Assembly: GCF_014192915.1 (NCBI RefSeq)
Contig: NZ_JACHYN010000001.1
Span: 620,001-684,000, forward strand
Length of the DNA: 64,000 bases
Origin: Azospirillum sp. OGB3
GTDB lineage: Bacteria > Pseudomonadota > Alphaproteobacteria > Azospirillales > Azospirillaceae
Direction: 5' to 3'
Positions 1 to 9,093 of the stretch are shown one piece after another. Under the pieces are notes generated by a model that was not told the origin of the DNA, searched no databases, and saw nothing but the letters and a program-made list of their open reading frames with translations. Position 1 is the stretch's first letter. Each line of letters starts with the position of its first letter. The position numbers and the translations under genes were made by a program.

Positions 1-1
1 G

Positions 2-292
2 GAGCCCGCCGACCCGACGCTGAAGATCCCGCACATGGGCTGGAACGAGCTGGACATCCGCCGGGAGCATCCGCTGCTGGCCGGCCTGCCGGAACGGGCC
101 CACGCCTATTTCGTCCACTCCTACCGCTTCGCCGTGGAGCGGCCGGAGGACGTGATCGCCAGCGCCGATTACGGTGGTCCCTTCGCCGCGGTGGTCGGGC
201 GCGACAATCTGGTCGGCACCCAGTTCCACCCGGAAAAGAGCCAGGAGACCGGGCTCGCCCTGGTCGCCAACTTCCTGACCTGGCGGGTCTGA
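2..292 (+). CDS. hisH: Imidazole glycerol phosphate synthase subunit HisH, C-terminal part
   Basis: This is the 3' end of the glutamine amidotransferase that releases ammonia from glutamine and passes it to HisF in step 5 of histidine synthesis. The reading frame is open from the window edge, so the start and the nucleophilic Cys lie outside. Visible here are the family segment KIPHMGWN, the HSYRF segment and the catalytic-triad motif QFHPEKS near the end, with the His and Glu of the class I amidotransferase triad. It is the first gene of a tight run with the GNAT gene (2 nt gap), hisA, hisF and hisE, so it is almost certainly co-transcribed with them. Confidence 0.95.
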   Translation, partial: EPADPTLKIPHMGWNELDIRREHPLLAGLPERAHAYFVHSYRFAVERPEDVIASADYGGPFAAVVGRDNLVGTQFHPEKSQETGLALVANFLTWRV

Positions 293-294
293 CG

Positions 295-837
295 ATGACC
301 GACGTCACGGTCGAGCGCATCGAGACGCTGAAGACGGGCGACCTGCACGACCTGTGCGACGCCGCCGACGACGCCGTGAAGGCCGGCGGCGGCTTCGGCT
401 GGGTGGCGCCGCCCGCCCGCGAGATCATGGAACGCTACTGGAAGGGCGTCCTGGTGGTGCCGGAGCGCATCCTGTTCGTCGGCCGGCTGGACGGCGTCAT
501 CGCCGGCTCCGCCCAGCTCGTGAAACCGGCCCGCAACAACGAGGCGCAGGCCCACGCCGCCACCCTGACCACCAGCTTCGTCGCCCCCTGGGCGCGCGGC
601 CATGGCCTCGCCCGCCGCCTGACCGTGGCGGTCGAGGAGGAGGCGCGGGCGTCCGGCTTCCGCGTGCTGAACCTCGACGTGCGCGAGACCCAGACCGCGG
701 CCATCGCGCTGTACGAGGATCTGGGCTTCCGCCGCTGGGGCACGCATCCCTTCTATGCGCTGGTGGACGGCAAAAAGCTGGCCGGCCATTTTTATGTGAA
801 AGACCTCACCCCCGACACGCTTCACGACACGCCATAG
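295..837 (+). CDS. GNAT family N-acetyltransferase inside the his operon
   Basis: A 180-residue Gcn5-related acetyltransferase. The acetyl-CoA pyrophosphate-binding loop is seen as RGHGLARRL at about residues 102-110, matching the Q/R-x-x-G-x-G/A pattern. It is followed by the usual C-terminal half with [20 protein letters not shown], in which the last two strands pack around the cofactor. The substrate cannot be told from sequence. It starts 2 nt after hisH and ends 14 nt before hisA, so it is a passenger in the histidine operon. A role in modifying a small molecule or peptide is the family norm; no link to histidine synthesis is shown. Confidence 0.9.
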   Translation: MTDVTVERIETLKTGDLHDLCDAADDAVKAGGGFGWVAPPAREIMERYWKGVLVVPERILFVGRLDGVIAGSAQLVKPARNNEAQAHAATLTTSFVAPWARGHGLARRLTVAVEEEARASGFRVLNLDVRETQTAAIALYEDLGFRRWGTHPFYALVDGKKLAGHFYVKDLTPDTLHDTP

Positions 838-851
838 GACGAGACACCGCG

Positions 852-1601
852 ATGATCATCTATCCCGCCATCGACCTCAAAGACGGTGCCTGCGTTCGGC
901 TGCTGCGCGGCGAGATGAGCCAGGCGACCGTCTTCAACACCGAACCCGCCGATCAGGCCCGCCTGTTCGAAAGCCAGGGCTTCGAATGGCTGCATCTGGT
1001 CGATCTGAACGGCGCCTTCGAAGGCAAGCCGGTCAACGGCAAGGCGGTTGAGAGCATCCTGGGCGCCGTGACCATTCCGGTGCAGCTGGGCGGCGGCATC
1101 CGCGACCTGAAGACCATCGCCCTATGGCTGGAGAAGGGCGTCAGCCGCGTCATCCTCGGCACCGTCGCCCTGCGCGAGCCGGAGCTGGTCCGCGAAGCCT
1201 GCCGGGAGTTCCCCGGCAAGGTCGCCGTCGGCATCGACGCGCGCGAGGGCTATGTGGCCGTTGCCGGCTGGGCCGAGACCTCGACCATCAAGGCGTTGGA
1301 TCTGGCGCTGAAGTTCGAGGACAGCGGCGTCGCCGCCATCATCTACACCGACATCAACCGCGACGGCGCCATGGGCGGCGTGAACGTCGAGGCGACCTCC
1401 GACCTCGCCTTCCACCTGACCACCCCGGTGATCGCGTCGGGCGGCGTCTCCTCCATCGACGATCTGATCGCATTGAAGAAGGAGGAGGACACCGGCATCC
1501 AGGGCGTCATCTGCGGCCGCGCGCTCTACGACGGGCGCATCGACCCGAAGACCGCGCTCGACCTCCTCTCCCCCGCTCCCGTGACCGGAAAGGCCGGCTG
1601 A
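852..1601 (+). CDS. hisA: Phosphoribosylformimino-5-aminoimidazole carboxamide ribotide isomerase HisA
   Basis: HisA converts ProFAR to PRFAR, the fourth step of histidine synthesis, by an Amadori rearrangement in a TIM barrel. The 249-residue length fits the family. The two catalytic aspartates lie in AIDLKDG near the N-terminus and in [10 protein letters not shown] at about residue 160. Phosphate-binding glycine motifs QLGGGIRD and ASGGVSS are present. The ATG overlaps nothing upstream, and the stop codon overlaps the hisF start by one base (TGATG), indicating translational coupling. Confidence 0.97.
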   Translation: MIIYPAIDLKDGACVRLLRGEMSQATVFNTEPADQARLFESQGFEWLHLVDLNGAFEGKPVNGKAVESILGAVTIPVQLGGGIRDLKTIALWLEKGVSRVILGTVALREPELVREACREFPGKVAVGIDAREGYVAVAGWAETSTIKALDLALKFEDSGVAAIIYTDINRDGAMGGVNVEATSDLAFHLTTPVIASGGVSSIDDLIALKKEEDTGIQGVICGRALYDGRIDPKTALDLLSPAPVTGKAG

Positions 1602-2398
1602 TGCTCAAGATGCGCGTCATCCCCTGCCTGGACGTCAAGGACGGGCGGGTCGTCAAGGGGGTCAACTTCGTCGATCTGATCGACGCCGGCGATCCCGTGG
1701 AGCAGGCCCGCGTCTATGACCGGGAGGGGGCGGACGAGCTGACCTTCCTCGACATCACGGCCAGCCACGAGAACCGCGACACCATCTACGACGTGGTGCG
1801 CCGCACCGCCGAGCAGGTGTTCATGCCGCTGACCGTCGGCGGCGGCGTGCGCACGGTCGAGGACATCCGCAAGCTGCTGCTGGCCGGCGCCGACAAGGTG
1901 TCGATCAACACCGCGGCCATCCACCGTCCGGAGTTCGTGCAGGAGGCGGCGGAGAAGTTCGGCGCCCAGTGCATCGTCGTCGCCATCGACGCCAAGCAGG
2001 TCGAGCCGGGCCGCTGGGAGATCTTCACCCACGGCGGGCGCAAGGCGACGGGCATCGACGCCATCGAGTGGGCCAAGCGCATGGAGTCCTACGGCGCCGG
2101 CGAGATCCTGCTGACCTCGATGGACCGCGACGGCACCAAGAGCGGCTTCGACCTCGCTTTGACCCGCAAGGTGGCCGACGGCCTGCGCATCCCGGTCATC
2201 GCGTCGGGCGGCGTCGGCACGCTGGACCATCTGGTGGAGGGCATCCGCGAGGGCCACGCCACGGCGGTGCTGGCGGCCTCGATCTTCCATTTCGGCACCT
2301 ACACCATCGGGCAGGCCAAGGCGGCGCTGGCCGCCGCCGGCATCCCGGTGCGCCCGGCCCGGCCCGTGGCCTCCGCGGCGGAGACGGCCCATGTCTGA
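1601..2398 (+). CDS. hisF: Imidazole glycerol phosphate synthase subunit HisF
   Basis: HisF is the cyclase subunit that joins ammonia from HisH to PRFAR, giving imidazole glycerol phosphate and AICAR. The 265-residue TIM barrel shows the catalytic Asp residues in [12 protein letters not shown] (near residue 11) and [10 protein letters not shown]. Phosphate loops TVGGGVRT and ASGGVGT show the HisA/HisF half-barrel repeat. The start is the ATG overlapping the hisA stop; a second Met three codons later is also possible. The end overlaps hisE by 8 nt. Confidence 0.97.
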   Translation: MLKMRVIPCLDVKDGRVVKGVNFVDLIDAGDPVEQARVYDREGADELTFLDITASHENRDTIYDVVRRTAEQVFMPLTVGGGVRTVEDIRKLLLAGADKVSINTAAIHRPEFVQEAAEKFGAQCIVVAIDAKQVEPGRWEIFTHGGRKATGIDAIEWAKRMESYGAGEILLTSMDRDGTKSGFDLALTRKVADGLRIPVIASGGVGTLDHLVEGIREGHATAVLAASIFHFGTYTIGQAKAALAAAGIPVRPARPVASAAETAHV

Positions 2399-2729
2399 CG
2401 ACAAGGCCGTCAACGCCGAGGTGCTGGACCGGCTCTATGCCACCGTCCAGGCGCGCAAGGGCGCCGATCCGGAGACCTCCTACACCGCCAAGCTGTTCCA
2501 CCGCGGCACCGCCAAGATCGCCCAGAAGGTCGGCGAAGAGGCGGTGGAGACGGTCATCGAGGCGGTGCGCGGCGACAAGGCGGCGATGGCCTCGGAATCG
2601 GCGGACCTGCTCTATCACCTGATGGTGCTGTGGGCCGACGCCGGTCTGGAGCCCGCCGCGGTGTGGGAGAAGCTGGCCCAGCGCGAGGGCACCAGCGGCA
2701 TCGCCGAGAAGAACGCGCGCAAGGCTTAA
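2391..2729 (+). CDS. hisE: Phosphoribosyl-ATP pyrophosphatase HisE
   Basis: HisE hydrolyses PR-ATP to PR-AMP in step 2 of histidine synthesis. The 112-residue all-alpha MazG-like protein carries the Mg-binding signature [13 protein letters not shown] and a following [12 protein letters not shown] helix. It stands alone here, not fused to HisI as in enterobacteria. It starts within the last codons of hisF (8 nt overlap) and closes the histidine run; hinT follows after 31 nt. Confidence 0.96.
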   Translation: MSDDKAVNAEVLDRLYATVQARKGADPETSYTAKLFHRGTAKIAQKVGEEAVETVIEAVRGDKAAMASESADLLYHLMVLWADAGLEPAAVWEKLAQREGTSGIAEKNARKA

Positions 2730-2760
2730 CAAGGTTCAAGGCGGAAGGGGAAACGACGCG

Positions 2761-3129
2761 ATGGCCAAGACCTACGACCCGAACAACGTCTTCGCCCGCA
2801 TCCTGCGCGGCGAGATCCCGTGCAAGAAGGTCATGGAGACCGAGCACGCGCTGGCCTTCCACGACATCAACCCGCAGGCCCCGACGCACATCCTGGTGAT
2901 CCCGAAGGGCGCCTACGTCGACATGGACGATTTCAGCGCCCGCGCGACCGAGGCGGAGATCGCCGGCCTGTTCCGCGCGGTCGGCGAGGTGGCCCGCGGC
3001 GCCGGCGCCGCCGAGCCCGGCTACCGCATCCTGTCCAACTGCGGCGAAGACGCGAACCAGGAGGTTCCGCACCTGCACATCCACGTGTTCGCCGGCCGCC
3101 GCCTGGGCCCGATGATCACCAAAGGGTGA
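2761..3129 (+). CDS. hinT: HIT family nucleoside phosphoramidase HinT
   Basis: A 122-residue histidine-triad protein of the Hint branch, which hydrolyses AMP-linked phosphoramidates and acyl-adenylates. The triad motif is HLHIHVFAGR near residue 108, with the nucleotide-binding helix around PTHILVIPKG. The close spacing after hisE places it at the distal end of the his operon, followed by a clear terminator. This his-hinT neighbourhood is familiar from alphaproteobacteria. A reading frame after residue 120 ends in MITKG, typical of the short Hint tail. Confidence 0.95.
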   Translation: MAKTYDPNNVFARILRGEIPCKKVMETEHALAFHDINPQAPTHILVIPKGAYVDMDDFSARATEAEIAGLFRAVGEVARGAGAAEPGYRILSNCGEDANQEVPHLHIHVFAGRRLGPMITKG

Positions 3130-3141
3130 GCCTCGGCGTGG

Positions 3142-3157
3142 CGATCCACGTGAAACA
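3142..3157. promoter_or_regulatory. Weak parS-like half-palindrome
   Basis: CACGTGAAACA at 3147-3157 matches the right two thirds of the parS palindrome TGTTTCACGTGAAACA; the left arm matches only at two of five bases (13/16 overall). It lies just after hinT. It could be a low-affinity ParB site, but the broken left arm makes chance resemblance plausible. Confidence 0.25.
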
Positions 3158-3170
3158 TCGTCTCGAATGG

Positions 3171-3206
3171 AAAGGGCGCCGGGGAAACCCTCGGCGCCCT
3201 TTTCTT
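3171..3206. terminator. Rho-independent terminator after hinT
   Basis: An 11-bp perfect stem (3171-3181 with 3192-3202) encloses a loop containing GGGAAACCC, which can pair further. T-rich bases follow on the plus strand and A bases lead on the other side. It sits between the converging hinT and DUF1206 genes, so it may stop transcription in both directions. Confidence 0.85.
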
Positions 3207-3240
3207 TTGGTCCGGTTCTTTTTTGATTCAGGTGCCGCGC

Positions 3241-4083
3241 TCACACCATGGCGCGGATCTGCCGTTCCGCCGCTTCGCCGTCGATGCGGCAGTAGACGGC
3301 CTGGACGACGCTGAAGGCACCGAAGGCGAACAGCCCGGTCGCCACGATCCCGAGCAGCCAGGGGCCGTAGGGCTGCTGCTGGAGGAACTGCAGCGCCTTG
3401 AGCAGCCCGCCGGACTCCGACGAGTCCGACTGCCACGCCGCCACCAGGAAGAAGCTGCCGACCACCGCGAAGACCAGCCCCTTGGCGGCGAAGCCAAAGC
3501 GGCCGATCGGGCAGATGACCTTCATGGTGTTCGGATCGGCGTCCAGTTCACGGCGGAAGCTGGCCTTGTAGGCCTTGACGGCATGGGCGATGGCCGCACC
3601 GATGATGGCGGCCCCGACCGCGGCGACCAGGACGCGGCCCATCGGCTTGGCGAGCAGCCAGGCCGTCCAGTCATGCGCCGCCGCCTCGCCGTCGCCGCTG
3701 CCGCCGCCGCGCCCGGCCAGCAGCTTGATGGCGAAAATTGCCAGACCGGCGTGGATCACTCCGGCGACGACGAAGCCGGCGCGGATCACCAGCCCCTTGG
3801 GCGAGGTTCCGGCATGGTTGACGTCCAGCACCGCCTGCATGACCCGCCACAGCGCGTAGCCGGCCAGCCCGAGCGCCGTCAACGCCAGCAGGACCGAGCC
3901 GAAGGGATTCTGGAACAGCTCGACCAGCGCCCCCTTGGTGTCGGTCGGCCGGTTGCTGCCATAGGCCGCCGTGACGGCGAACCATCCGACGATGAGATAG
4001 ACGAGGCCGCGCGCGGCGTAGCCCAGCCGCGCCAGCCCTTCGATTTCGTTGAGCCTGTCGATTTGCCGTTGCAGCGGGGTCAT
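3241..4083 (-). CDS. DUF1206 family integral membrane protein
   Basis: A 280-residue protein made of three repeats, each with a G-rich amphipathic start and two membrane segments. Repeat starts are seen at IEGLARLGYAARGLVY (about 15), IRAGFVVAGVIHAGLA (about 105) and IGRFGFAAKGLVFAVVG (about 195), each followed by a LL/F-rich second helix and a VxxAVxD/A turn. This three-fold pattern is the DUF1206 layout. Function is unknown in the family. The gene converges on hinT and lies downstream of mltA with a 105-nt gap rich in inverted repeats, so it probably has its own promoter. Confidence 0.85.
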   Translation of the reverse strand: MTPLQRQIDRLNEIEGLARLGYAARGLVYLIVGWFAVTAAYGSNRPTDTKGALVELFQNPFGSVLLALTALGLAGYALWRVMQAVLDVNHAGTSPKGLVIRAGFVVAGVIHAGLAIFAIKLLAGRGGGSGDGEAAAHDWTAWLLAKPMGRVLVAAVGAAIIGAAIAHAVKAYKASFRRELDADPNTMKVICPIGRFGFAAKGLVFAVVGSFFLVAAWQSDSSESGGLLKALQFLQQQPYGPWLLGIVATGLFAFGAFSVVQAVYCRIDGEAAERQIRAMV

Positions 4084-4097
4084 GGCCCCCTCCCCCG

Positions 4098-4161
4098 TGT
4101 GTCAACCAGAGCCGTCGTCATCGGCGCTGGTTGACACAACCGAAGCCGCTGCGCTTCGGTT
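4098..4161. repeat. Two adjacent inverted repeats between mltA and the DUF1206 gene
   Basis: First hairpin: TGTGTCAACCAG at 4098-4109 pairs perfectly with CTGGTTGACACA at 4127-4138 (12 bp, 17-nt loop). Second hairpin: AACCGAAGC at 4138-4146 pairs with GCTTCGGTT at 4153-4161 (9 bp, 6-nt loop). The second could end the mltA transcript but lacks a T-run. The first is operator-like and lies just upstream of the DUF1206 start; the half-site TTGACACA recurs elsewhere in the window. Confidence 0.6.
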
Positions 4162-4188
4162 CCTCGGCGGGTGGCAAACAGGCGGCGG

Positions 4189-5394
4189 TCAGCTGGCCGA
4201 GGCGACGGTTTTCGGCAGCAGGACGTAATACTCCCCGGCGCTCTTCATCACGCCGGCCTTCGCCTCCGCTTCCGGACCGTGGCCCCAGAAGACGTCGCCG
4301 CGGACCGGACCGCGGATGGCCCCGCCGGTGTCCTGGGCGATCAGCAGGCGGCGCAGCCGCGCCTGGGCGTCCTGCGGGTCCTCGGCGTCCAGCCAGACCG
4401 GCACGCCGTAGGGCAGGAACTTGGAATCGATGGCGAGGCTGCGCCCCGGCGTCAGGGCGACGTTCTGGGCGCCGTTCGGCCCCTCCCCCTTCAGCTCCTG
4501 GAAGAAGACGTAGGAGGGGTTCTTGTTCATCAGCGCCGCCGCCTCGCCGGGGTTGGCCTGGAGCCAGGCACGGATGGTCTGGAGCGACACCTCCTCGCGC
4601 TTCAGGGCGCCGCGGTCGATCAGCTCGCGCCCGATGGCGACGTATTTGTGGCCGTTCTGGGCGGCGTAGCCGACGCGCGTCTCCGTCCCGTCGGGGAAGC
4701 TGACGCGGCCCGACCCCTGGATGTGCAGGAAGAAGGTGGCGATGGGGTCCTGCAGCCAGACCAGTTCCAGCCCCTTGCCGCTCAGCGCCCCGGCCTCGAT
4801 GGCCGCGCGGTCCTCGAAGGGCTTCAGCCGGCCGGCGGTGACCCGCCCGGCGATGCGCTCGCCCTTCCAGCGGTCGGCGAACTCGCCCAGATCGACCATC
4901 ACCAGATCGGCGGGGCGCTTGTAAAGCGGCACCGGAAAGGCCGGGTCGGGCGTCCGGCTGCCCTTCAGCTCGACCTCGTAATAGCCGGTGAAGAGGCCGC
5001 GCCGCTCGGCGTTGTTGGCCGCGGCGTAGGGGGTGAACCACGTCTCGAAATAGGCCCGCGCCGCCGCGTCGTCGCCGGGCGGCAGCTCGGCCAGCTCGGC
5101 GCAAGGGCCCTGCCAGTCCGCCGCCTTGCCGCCGATCCCGTCCGGGCCGATGGAGCGGTCGGCGGCCAGCGCCCTGACCTTCGCGCAGGAGCGCTGGAAG
5201 GCCGGCACGGCCTCCGCCACGCGGTCGGCGCTCCAGCCGGGCAGCGCCGTGAAGGCGACGGGGGTGAGGACCAGCTTCTCGGGCGGCGGGGGCGGCGGCG
5301 CCTTGGCCTCCTCCTCCTTGCGCTCGCAGCCAATGAGAAACGCCGCGGCAAGGACTGCCGCGGCGCTGAGACGAACAACCGGATGGGAGAGCAT
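4189..5394 (-). CDS. mltA: Membrane-bound lytic murein transglycosylase MltA
   Basis: An outer-membrane-anchored lytic transglycosylase that cleaves peptidoglycan to 1,6-anhydromuropeptides. The 401-residue protein has a lipoprotein signal ending in LIGC (Cys23), then a Pro-rich linker at residues 33-38. The MltA barrel shows FTGYYEVELKGS, the IQGSGRVSFPDG strand and the C-terminal 3D domain with IAQDTGGAIRGPVRGDVFWG, in which the second Asp is the family's catalytic acid. It ends at 4189 and starts 14 nt after the Tim44-like gene, with which it is probably co-transcribed. This mltA-tim44 pair opposite fxsA-secB is a common alphaproteobacterial arrangement. Confidence 0.95.
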   Translation of the reverse strand: MLSHPVVRLSAAAVLAAAFLIGCERKEEEAKAPPPPPPEKLVLTPVAFTALPGWSADRVAEAVPAFQRSCAKVRALAADRSIGPDGIGGKAADWQGPCAELAELPPGDDAAARAYFETWFTPYAAANNAERRGLFTGYYEVELKGSRTPDPAFPVPLYKRPADLVMVDLGEFADRWKGERIAGRVTAGRLKPFEDRAAIEAGALSGKGLELVWLQDPIATFFLHIQGSGRVSFPDGTETRVGYAAQNGHKYVAIGRELIDRGALKREEVSLQTIRAWLQANPGEAAALMNKNPSYVFFQELKGEGPNGAQNVALTPGRSLAIDSKFLPYGVPVWLDAEDPQDAQARLRRLLIAQDTGGAIRGPVRGDVFWGHGPEAEAKAGVMKSAGEYYVLLPKTVASAS

Positions 5395-5407
5395 CAGAAC
5401 CGATCGG

Positions 5408-6085
5408 TCATTGAGGAGTGCGGGTTTCGACGAGCGCCCAGTTCGGGTCGCCGGCGCGGGTGTTGCGGGCGAAGGTCCAGACGTCCACGGCCTCGATCAC
5501 GCTGTTCGGGTCGCCGTCCACCACGGCACCGGCGCTGTTGCGCACGACGTTCATCTGCTCCGACACGAACTTCACGGTGACCAGGGCGGTCCGGCCGTCC
5601 ATGCGGGCCTCCACCACGTCGGCGTCGGTGATCGTCTCGATGCGGGTCTCCAGCGTCTCGCCCGCCGCCTGCCGCTCGCGCACCGCACGGGCGAAGTTGT
5701 CGTAGACCTCGTCGGAGAGCAGGGGGCGCAGAGTGGCCGTGTCGCCCTTGGCGAAGGCCTCCACGATCATCTGGAAGGCGCCGCGGGCGCCCTGGAGGAA
5801 ATACTTCTCGTCGAAGCTGGGGTCGGCGGCCTTGATCTGCTCCAGCGCGGTGGCCAGCGACACCGGCTCGTCGGGCGACGGCGCGGCGTTCGGCACGGGC
5901 CGCTCGCGGTTGGGCATCGCCACCACGTTGTCGGGTTGGTTGTTGGGGCGGGCCGTGAAGGGGTTCGGCCGCTGGCGTTCCTCACCGGTGCGGCGGCCGA
6001 GCACGCTGCGCAGCCGGTACACGAGAAACGCCGCGATCATCGCGAAGATCAGGATCTCGACGAACACAAACCCATCTCCCATCAT
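5408..6085 (-). CDS. Tim44-like domain inner-membrane protein
   Basis: A 225-residue protein with one N-terminal membrane segment (FVFVEILIFAMIAAFLVYRL, residues 5-24), a Pro/Asn-rich linker and a C-terminal Tim44 fold of about 150 residues. The last part includes the family-like DVWTFARNTRAGDPNWALVETR. In mitochondria Tim44 tethers the import motor; bacterial homologues (TimA) associate with the inner membrane and their partners are little known. I chose the tandem ATG pair at 6082/6085 because a GGAAGG ribosome site precedes it. The frame stays open to 6334, but that extension is low-complexity and overlaps the divergent fxsA. Confidence 0.85.
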   Translation of the reverse strand: MMGDGFVFVEILIFAMIAAFLVYRLRSVLGRRTGEERQRPNPFTARPNNQPDNVVAMPNRERPVPNAAPSPDEPVSLATALEQIKAADPSFDEKYFLQGARGAFQMIVEAFAKGDTATLRPLLSDEVYDNFARAVRERQAAGETLETRIETITDADVVEARMDGRTALVTVKFVSEQMNVVRNSAGAVVDGDPNSVIEAVDVWTFARNTRAGDPNWALVETRTPQ

Positions 6086-6324
6086 CCATCCTTCCGGGTG
6101 ACTGAAGGCCGGCCCCGAAATCACCGGCCCCGCTTGATCCACTACTGGACCCTCCGGCGGGTGAGCATTAAGTGTACCGGAACGGTGCCGGGACCAAGTC
6201 CCTGCTCGCTCTCTCCGCCGAGGATTCCACCCGATGACCCGTGCCGGAGCTGTTCTTCCAACCAAAGATCGGGTGCGTACCCTGGTGTAGATAGGCCCTT
6301 GGGGTTGAAAGAGCAAGGACGGCC

Positions 6325-6930
6325 ATGAATCCACTGTTGCTGTTGTTCCTTTTGCTGCCGATCGCGGAAATCGCGACCTTCATCGAGGTCGGCGACTGGA
6401 TCGGCGCCGGCCCGACGGTCGGGCTGGTCATCCTGTCCGCCATCCTCGGGTCCGTCCTGATCCGCTGGCAGGGCCTGTCCGTGCTGAAGCGCGCCCAGGC
6501 GTCGGCGGAGCGCGGCGAGAGCCCGGTCGGCGCGGTGTTCGAGGGCTTCTGCGTCGTCGTCGCCGGCCTGCTGCTGATCATCCCCGGCTTCCTGACGGAC
6601 ATCGTCGGGATTCTGCTGTTCGTGCGCCCGATCCGCAACGCCCTGGGCCGCTGGCTGTTCGACCGTATGAAGGGGGTCGCGTCCTACCAGATGGGTGGCC
6701 GCATGGGGGGCCGGAGCTGGAGCAGCAGCGGCCCCGCCGGGTCGGACGGTCACCCGCGCAACCGCCCGCCGCCGGGTGTGATCGACGTCGATTACCAGGA
6801 GGTCGACCCCGACGGCGGCCGCCCGGGAAGCGCCGGTCCGGCGGACCGCGACGGGTCGGACGACATGCCCAAGCTGGGTGACTCCCGCTGGGCGCCGCCC
6901 GGTTCGCCCCACCGCAACGACCGCGGGTGA
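6325..6930 (+). CDS. fxsA: FxsA family membrane protein
   Basis: A 201-residue membrane protein. The FxsA core occupies about residues 1-125: a first hydrophobic segment LLLLFLLLPIAEIATFIEVG, a second GLVILSAILGSVLIRWQG, and a third at FCVVVAGLLLIIPGFLTDIVG with the conserved PGFLTD turn. The C-terminal tail is Gly/Pro/Arg-rich and probably cytoplasmic. In E. coli FxsA overproduction eases phage T7 exclusion by the F plasmid; the native role is unknown. It is divergent from the Tim44-like gene and lies 100 nt before secB. Confidence 0.88.
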   Translation: MNPLLLLFLLLPIAEIATFIEVGDWIGAGPTVGLVILSAILGSVLIRWQGLSVLKRAQASAERGESPVGAVFEGFCVVVAGLLLIIPGFLTDIVGILLFVRPIRNALGRWLFDRMKGVASYQMGGRMGGRSWSSSGPAGSDGHPRNRPPPGVIDVDYQEVDPDGGRPGSAGPADRDGSDDMPKLGDSRWAPPGSPHRNDRG

Positions 6931-7030
6931 AACGCAGCGGTTTCACTTTGTGGAGCCAGCGGTTCCGTGCTAGCCAGCGGGTCTTGAAGACCTTTCCATC
7001 GTGATGCCGCCCAGCGGCCAGGAGTTGTCC

Positions 7031-7528
7031 ATGTCCGATCAGCAGATCAACGGTCAAGATCAGGAAGCCGCCTCGTCGCTGCCGATGCATGTGCTGGCGC
7101 AGTATGTGAAGGACCTGTCCTTCGAGAACCCCAACGCCCCGCAGAGCCTGCTGCCCGGCCAGCCGCAGCCGCAGGTCAACATCGGCGTGGACGTGCAGGT
7201 TCAGCCGATGGGCGAGGACGTCTACGAGGTCGTGCTGAAGCTGCATTGCGAGGCCAAGCAGGCCGAGGCGACCGCCTTCCTGGTCGAGGTCGCCTATGGC
7301 GGCCTGTTCCAGCTTCCGGGCCTGCCGCAGGAGCATCACCGCCCGGTGCTGCTGATCGAGGCGCCGCGGATGCTGTTCCCGTTCGCCCGCGCCATCGTGG
7401 CCGGCTGCACCCAGGACGGCGGCTTCCCGCCGCTGATGATCAACCCGATCGACTTCGTCGACCTGTACCGCCGCCAGACCGCCGGCCAGCAGGCCCAGGC
7501 CGAAGAGGCGCCGCAGTCGCCGTTCTGA
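7031..7528 (+). CDS. secB: Protein-export chaperone SecB
   Basis: SecB is the tetrameric cytosolic chaperone that keeps preproteins unfolded and hands them to SecA. The 165-residue protein has the family segments YVKDLSFENPNAP, NIGVDVQVQPMGEDVYEV, and the C-terminal FPFARAIVAGCTQDGGFPPLMINPIDF stretch split by the usual turn, then an acidic Gln/Ala tail. The start is ATG 7031 with AGGAG six bases upstream; an upstream in-frame extension to 7001 looks untranslated. It ends at a strong terminator. Confidence 0.96.
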   Translation: MSDQQINGQDQEAASSLPMHVLAQYVKDLSFENPNAPQSLLPGQPQPQVNIGVDVQVQPMGEDVYEVVLKLHCEAKQAEATAFLVEVAYGGLFQLPGLPQEHHRPVLLIEAPRMLFPFARAIVAGCTQDGGFPPLMINPIDFVDLYRRQTAGQQAQAEEAPQSPF

Positions 7529-7555
7529 TCCGGCTCATCGGTTTCGGACAAACAA

Positions 7556-7592
7556 AAAGGCGGGAGGCTCCAAGGGGCCTCCCGCCTTTTTT
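7556..7592. terminator. Bidirectional Rho-independent terminator between secB and rho
   Basis: A 13-bp perfect stem (7556-7568 with 7577-7589) with an 8-nt loop. It is flanked by five A on the left and six T on the right, so it works as an intrinsic terminator on both strands, for secB rightward and rho leftward. Confidence 0.92.
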
Positions 7593-7597
7593 GTGCC

Positions 7598-7626
7598 CTC
7601 CCCCGCCCTTGGACCGGGCGGGGGAG
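7598..7626. repeat. GC-rich hairpin at the 3' end of rho
   Basis: CTCCCCCGCCC at 7598-7608 pairs with GGGCGGGGGAG at 7616-7626 around the 7-nt loop TTGGACC. It lies directly between the rho stop and the A/T-flanked terminator, and would fold in the rho transcript as a 3'-end stabiliser. Confidence 0.6.
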
Positions 7627-7637
7627 ATGGCTGCGGA

Positions 7638-8894
7638 CTACTGGTTCATGGACTCGAAGAATTCCGAGTTCGACTTGGTGTGCTTCAGCTTGTCGACCAG
7701 GAAGTCCACCGCGTCGGTCACGCCCATCGGCATCAGGATGCGGCGCAGGATCCACATCTTGGAGATGGTGCCCTTGTCGACCAGCAGTTCCTCCTTGCGG
7801 GTGCCCGACTTGGAGATGTCGATGGCCGGGAAGGTGCGCTTGTCGGAGAGCTTGCGGTCCAGCACGATCTCCGAGTTGCCGGTGCCCTTGAACTCTTCGA
7901 AGATCACCTCGTCCATGCGGCTGCCGGTGTCGATCAGCGCGGTCGCGATGATGGTCAGCGAGCCGCCCTCCTCGATGTTGCGGGCCGCACCGAAGAAGCG
8001 CTTCGGGCGCTGCAGCGCGTTGGCGTCGACGCCGCCGGTCAGCACCTTGCCCGAGGAGGGAACGACGGTGTTGTAGGCGCGGGCCAGACGGGTGATGGAG
8101 TCCAGAAGGATGACAACGTCGCGCTTGTGCTCGACCAGCCGCTTGGCCTTCTCGATGACCATCTCGGCGACCTGGACGTGGCGCGTCGCCGGCTCGTCGA
8201 AGGTGGAGCTGATGACCTCGCCCCGCACGGAGCGGGCCATGTCGGTCACCTCTTCCGGCCGCTCGTCGATCAGCAGGACGATCAGATAGGCTTCCGGGTG
8301 GTTGGTCGCGATGGAGTGGGCGATGTTCTGCAGCATCACCGTCTTGCCCGTGCGCGGCGGGGCGACGATCAGCCCGCGCTGGCCCTTGCCCAGCGGCGCC
8401 ACGAGGTCGATGATGCGGCCCGTGTAGTTCTTCTTGGTCGGGTCGTCGACTTCCATGCGCAGCCGCTCTTCCGGATAGAGCGGGGTCAGGTTGTCGAAGT
8501 TGATGCGGTGGCGGACCTTGTCCGGCGCATCGAAGTTGATCGTGTTGACCTTGAGAAGGGCGAAGTAGCGCTCGCCGTCCTTGGGCGCGCGGATCTGCCC
8601 CTCGACCGTGTCGCCGGTGCGCAGGCCGAAGCGGCGCACCTGGCTGGGGCTGACATAGATGTCGTCGGGGCCGGGAAGATAGTTGGCCTCCGGCGAGCGC
8701 AGGAACCCGAAGCCGTCCTGAAGAACCTCGAGCACGCCGTCGCCGTAGATCGGAACATCGTTTTCCGCCAACTGCTTGAGGATGGCGAACATCATGTCCT
8801 GCTTGCGCAGCGTGCTGGCGTTCTCGATCTGCAGTTCCTCCGCGAACGCCAGCAGTTCGGCGGGGCTCTTGCACTTCAGCTCTTGGAGATGCAT
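7638..8894 (-). CDS. rho: Transcription termination factor Rho
   Basis: The hexameric RNA-dependent ATPase that ends transcription of untranslated RNA. At 418 residues it matches E. coli Rho (419) and lacks the long inserted domains of some other phyla. The N-terminal helical domain is followed by the cold-shock RNA-binding domain with [14 protein letters not shown] (about 60-73). Walker A APPRTGKT spans 178-185, and Walker B LIVLLIDE ends at Asp210-Glu211. The Q-loop and R-loop region is around [15 protein letters not shown] roughly 190-nt leader separates the predicted promoter from the start, as expected of an autoregulated rho gene. Downstream are two hairpins. Confidence 0.98.
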   Translation of the reverse strand: MHLQELKCKSPAELLAFAEELQIENASTLRKQDMMFAILKQLAENDVPIYGDGVLEVLQDGFGFLRSPEANYLPGPDDIYVSPSQVRRFGLRTGDTVEGQIRAPKDGERYFALLKVNTINFDAPDKVRHRINFDNLTPLYPEERLRMEVDDPTKKNYTGRIIDLVAPLGKGQRGLIVAPPRTGKTVMLQNIAHSIATNHPEAYLIVLLIDERPEEVTDMARSVRGEVISSTFDEPATRHVQVAEMVIEKAKRLVEHKRDVVILLDSITRLARAYNTVVPSSGKVLTGGVDANALQRPKRFFGAARNIEEGGSLTIIATALIDTGSRMDEVIFEEFKGTGNSEIVLDRKLSDKRTFPAIDISKSGTRKEELLVDKGTISKMWILRRILMPMGVTDAVDFLVDKLKHTKSNSEFFESMNQ

Positions 8895-9093
8895 GGGGGT
8901 GCCTTAAGGGAATCGGTCATGCGAGGGGGAGTGCCAGAGGTCCCGGGCCGGCGCAGGGTGCGTCGGTTGAGCGTCGGACGGCGCTGAAGGCTGGGAATGC
9001 CTGTCGGACGTCGCGCCCAGATCGTTGGGGAGGGACGGAACGGCGGATGTGGGATGGGTGCCCGCGAGGCTTGCCGCCCCGTGGTGGGAAAGA

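Noticed and set aside
6086..6334. N-terminal extension of the Tim44-like protein
   Set aside because: The extension overlaps the start of divergent fxsA and is not hydrophobic or conserved-looking; the tandem ATG at 6082/6085 has a ribosome site.
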